64,000 bases of DNA from Phocaeicola massiliensis B84634 = Timone 84634 = DSM 17679 = JCM 13223. GTDB lineage: Bacteria; Bacteroidota; Bacteroidia; Bacteroidales; Bacteroidaceae. The translations under genes were made by a program, and so were the position numbers. The notes beneath the pieces were generated by a model. The model searched no databases. It was given only the letters and a program-made list of their open reading frames with translations, and had not been told where the DNA came from. This document shows positions 62,424 through 64,000 of the stretch, in pieces. The DNA lies in NCBI RefSeq assembly GCF_000382445.1, contig NZ_KB905473.1, positions 1-64,000 on the forward strand, in the 5' to 3' direction. Each line of letters opens with the position of its first letter. Within the stretch, counting starts at the first letter, position 1.

Positions 62424-63338
62424 ATGATTATGGAACCTATACAGGACTTTGCCCGATTAATCAGCCGTCTGCGTGCGCAAAAGGAGCGTAAACGAGTTGC
62501 AGTGGTTTGCCCTAACGACCCGCATACGGAGTATGTCATTACCCGTAGCTTGCACGAAGGGTTTGCCGATTTCCTGTTGGTGGCTGATACTCCCCATTTA
62601 TTGAATGCCGAATATATCCGGTTGCAGTACCCGGAGCATGTAAAAGTGTATGAGGCGACAAGTCCCGACAAAGCTGCTCAAGAAGGAGTGGCATTGGTCA
62701 GAGAAGGACATGCCGATGTGTTGATGAAAGGAATAATCAACACCGATAACCTGCTGCGTGCGGTTCTTAATAAGGAACATGGTTTGCTTCCTCAGGGAAA
62801 TGTATTGAGCCATATAACAGTGGCTCAGATACCTACTTATAATAAATTATTGTTTTTCTCGGATGCGGCAGTAATCCCCCGACCTACATTGGCTCAGTTT
62901 GAGGCTATGCTGAAATACGATTTGGAAGTTTGTCGCCGTTTGGGTATTTCCGAACCTCGGGTGGCACTTATTCATTGCACCGAGAAGATAAATGAAAAGT
63001 TTCCCCATACCCTTGACTATGCTGTTTTAAAGGAACGTGCCGCATCCGGTGCTTACGGCTCCATGTTCCTGGACGGGCCGATGGATGTAAAGACGGCTTG
63101 CGATGCTCATAGTGGTGAGGTGAAAGGCATAAGTTCGCCTGTAGTGGGGCATGCTGACCTGTTGATATTTCCCAATATCGAATCAGGCAATACATTTTAT
63201 AAAACAGTATCCTTATTCGGCGATGCTAATATGGCAGGTATGCTGCGCGGAACCATAGCTCCGGTTGTTGTCCCTTCACGTGCCGATTCGGGAAACTCGA
63301 AATATTATAGTTTAGCATTGGCTTGCGTGGCCGGATAA
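62424..63338 (+). CDS. ptb: Phosphate butyryltransferase
   Basis: 304 aa. It has the phosphotransacetylase/phosphotransbutyrylase fold: VAVVCPNDPHTEYVITRSL near the N-terminus, GHADVLMKGIINTDNLLRAVLN, and the C-terminal PVVGHADLLIFPNIESGNTFYK. It converts an acyl-CoA such as butyryl- or isobutyryl-CoA to the acyl phosphate. The kinase gene begins 14 bp later, the usual ptb-buk pair. ATG 62430 is an alternative start. It is divergent from the fusion gene. Confidence 0.9.
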   Translation: MIMEPIQDFARLISRLRAQKERKRVAVVCPNDPHTEYVITRSLHEGFADFLLVADTPHLLNAEYIRLQYPEHVKVYEATSPDKAAQEGVALVREGHADVLMKGIINTDNLLRAVLNKEHGLLPQGNVLSHITVAQIPTYNKLLFFSDAAVIPRPTLAQFEAMLKYDLEVCRRLGISEPRVALIHCTEKINEKFPHTLDYAVLKERAASGAYGSMFLDGPMDVKTACDAHSGEVKGISSPVVGHADLLIFPNIESGNTFYKTVSLFGDANMAGMLRGTIAPVVVPSRADSGNSKYYSLALACVAG

Positions 63339-63352
63339 AACCTTAAAGTTAT

Positions 63353-64000
63353 ATGAAGATATTTGTCATTAACCCGGGCTCTACTTCCACGAAGTTGGCT
63401 CTTTTTGAAAATGAAAAAGTAATATGGGCGGCAGGTGCTCACCATTCCTCAGAAGACTTGCAACATTTTCATCATGTGAATGAGCAATATGAGTATCGCA
63501 GGGATTTTATATTCCGATTGTTGGCCGAGGCCGGTATTCCTATTGAGTTTGACGCTGTGATTGCGCGGGGCGGCTTGTTGAAACCGACTCCGGGGGGAGT
63601 GTATGCCATTAACGAACAGATGAAATATGATTTGCTTCACGCACGTATGGAGCATGCTTGTAATTTGGGGGCTTTAATTGCCGATGAAATGGCAAAAAAA
63701 TGCGGTTGCCCCGCTTATATTGCCGACCCGGAAGTGGTGGATGAGTTGCAGCCGGCAGCGCGTTATACCGGTATCCCCGAGATAGAACGTATTTCTATTT
63801 TCCATGCATTAAACAGTAAGGCGGTTTCCCGTAAATATGCCGCTTCCATCGGAAAGCATTATGAAGAATTGAATTTGATTGTGGTTCACCTGGGAGGTGG
63901 CATCTCGGTCGGAGCACACTGTCAGGGCAGGGTAATTGATGTAAACAATGCGTTGAACGGTGAAGGCCCTTTCAGCCCGGAGCGTGCCGGCACTATTCCT
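63353..64000 (+). CDS. buk: Butyrate kinase (partial, cut by window end)
   Basis: 216 codons are visible; the gene continues beyond 64000. The N-terminus MKIFVINPGSTSTKLALFEN carries the ASKHA phosphate-1 motif, VIARGGLLKP follows, and VVHLGGGISVGAH is the phosphate-2-like loop of acetate/butyrate kinases. It makes ATP from the acyl phosphate supplied by the upstream phosphate butyryltransferase, giving butyrate or a branched-chain fatty acid. Confidence 0.93.
   Translation, partial: MKIFVINPGSTSTKLALFENEKVIWAAGAHHSSEDLQHFHHVNEQYEYRRDFIFRLLAEAGIPIEFDAVIARGGLLKPTPGGVYAINEQMKYDLLHARMEHACNLGALIADEMAKKCGCPAYIADPEVVDELQPAARYTGIPEIERISIFHALNSKAVSRKYAASIGKHYEELNLIVVHLGGGISVGAHCQGRVIDVNNALNGEGPFSPERAGTIP

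Overview
The window looks like chromosomal DNA of a Bacteroides-type member of the Bacteroidales. It has SusC/SusD pairs, promoters of the Bacteroides form TTTG-N19-TAnnTTTG, S46 dipeptidyl-peptidase, DUF3836/DUF3871/DUF2975 families, A-rich leaders and an IS1380-family element. No species can be named from what is visible.

Region 1 (1-8083) is accessory DNA: a mobilisation module (candidate oriT hairpin, MobC-like accessory protein, MOBP-type relaxase, membrane partner), an NlpE-like protein, an IS transposase tail, a secreted small protein coupled to a thioredoxin-like/propeller protein, a lipoprotein, and a tyrosine recombinase that has lost its C-terminal catalytic part. Region 2 (8084-27234) is core: ruvB, a flippase, a DUF389 protein and a DPP7-like peptidase on the + strand; a DEAD-box helicase; a seven-gene minus-strand operon (DUF3836, S9 peptidase, CPBP protease, two DUF2975 proteins, a small membrane protein, an XRE regulator); and a minus-strand operon of Ca2+ ATPase, HAD phosphatase and ribF. 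An IS1380-family element with a 5-bp target duplication sits inside the promoter of the seven-gene operon, between its -33 and -7 boxes.

Region 3 (27393-43892) is a 16.5-kb integrative island in the 3' end of a tRNA-Met gene, bounded by 53-bp direct repeats. Next to the left repeat is a tyrosine integrase. The island holds no recognisable relaxase or conjugation genes. It carries an SF2 helicase-like protein with a small partner, a nested cassette (DUF3871 protein, small ORFs, a 197-aa tyrosine recombinase) bracketed by two related foldable 61/62-nt sites, a row of unrecognised envelope proteins, a lipoprotein with a penicillin-binding-protein fold but no catalytic residues, a macro-like/DUF1810 pair and an ORF6N regulator. 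Beside the right repeat lies a tRNA-Met-like 5' half whose D-loop contains a 27-nt hairpin.

Region 4 (43893-64000) returns to the chromosome: about 850 bp of degraded DNA, then an apparently invertible promoter (18-bp inverted repeats with core AGTTC-N5-GAACT) in front of a susC-susD-discoidin lipoprotein operon, here in the orientation pointing away from susC. Next come an acyltransferase, a thioredoxin lipoprotein, a PG_1098-like methyltransferase, a two-component system divergent from an outer-membrane barrel protein, a minus-strand set (glutamine-amidotransferase/M19-dipeptidase fusion, M28 peptidase, SufE), and the phosphate butyryltransferase-butyrate kinase pair, the kinase being cut by the window end.

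The most notable signals are the invertible susC promoter, the IS splitting an operon promoter, the tRNA-like sequence at the island end, and the nested recombinase cassette with its structured flanks.
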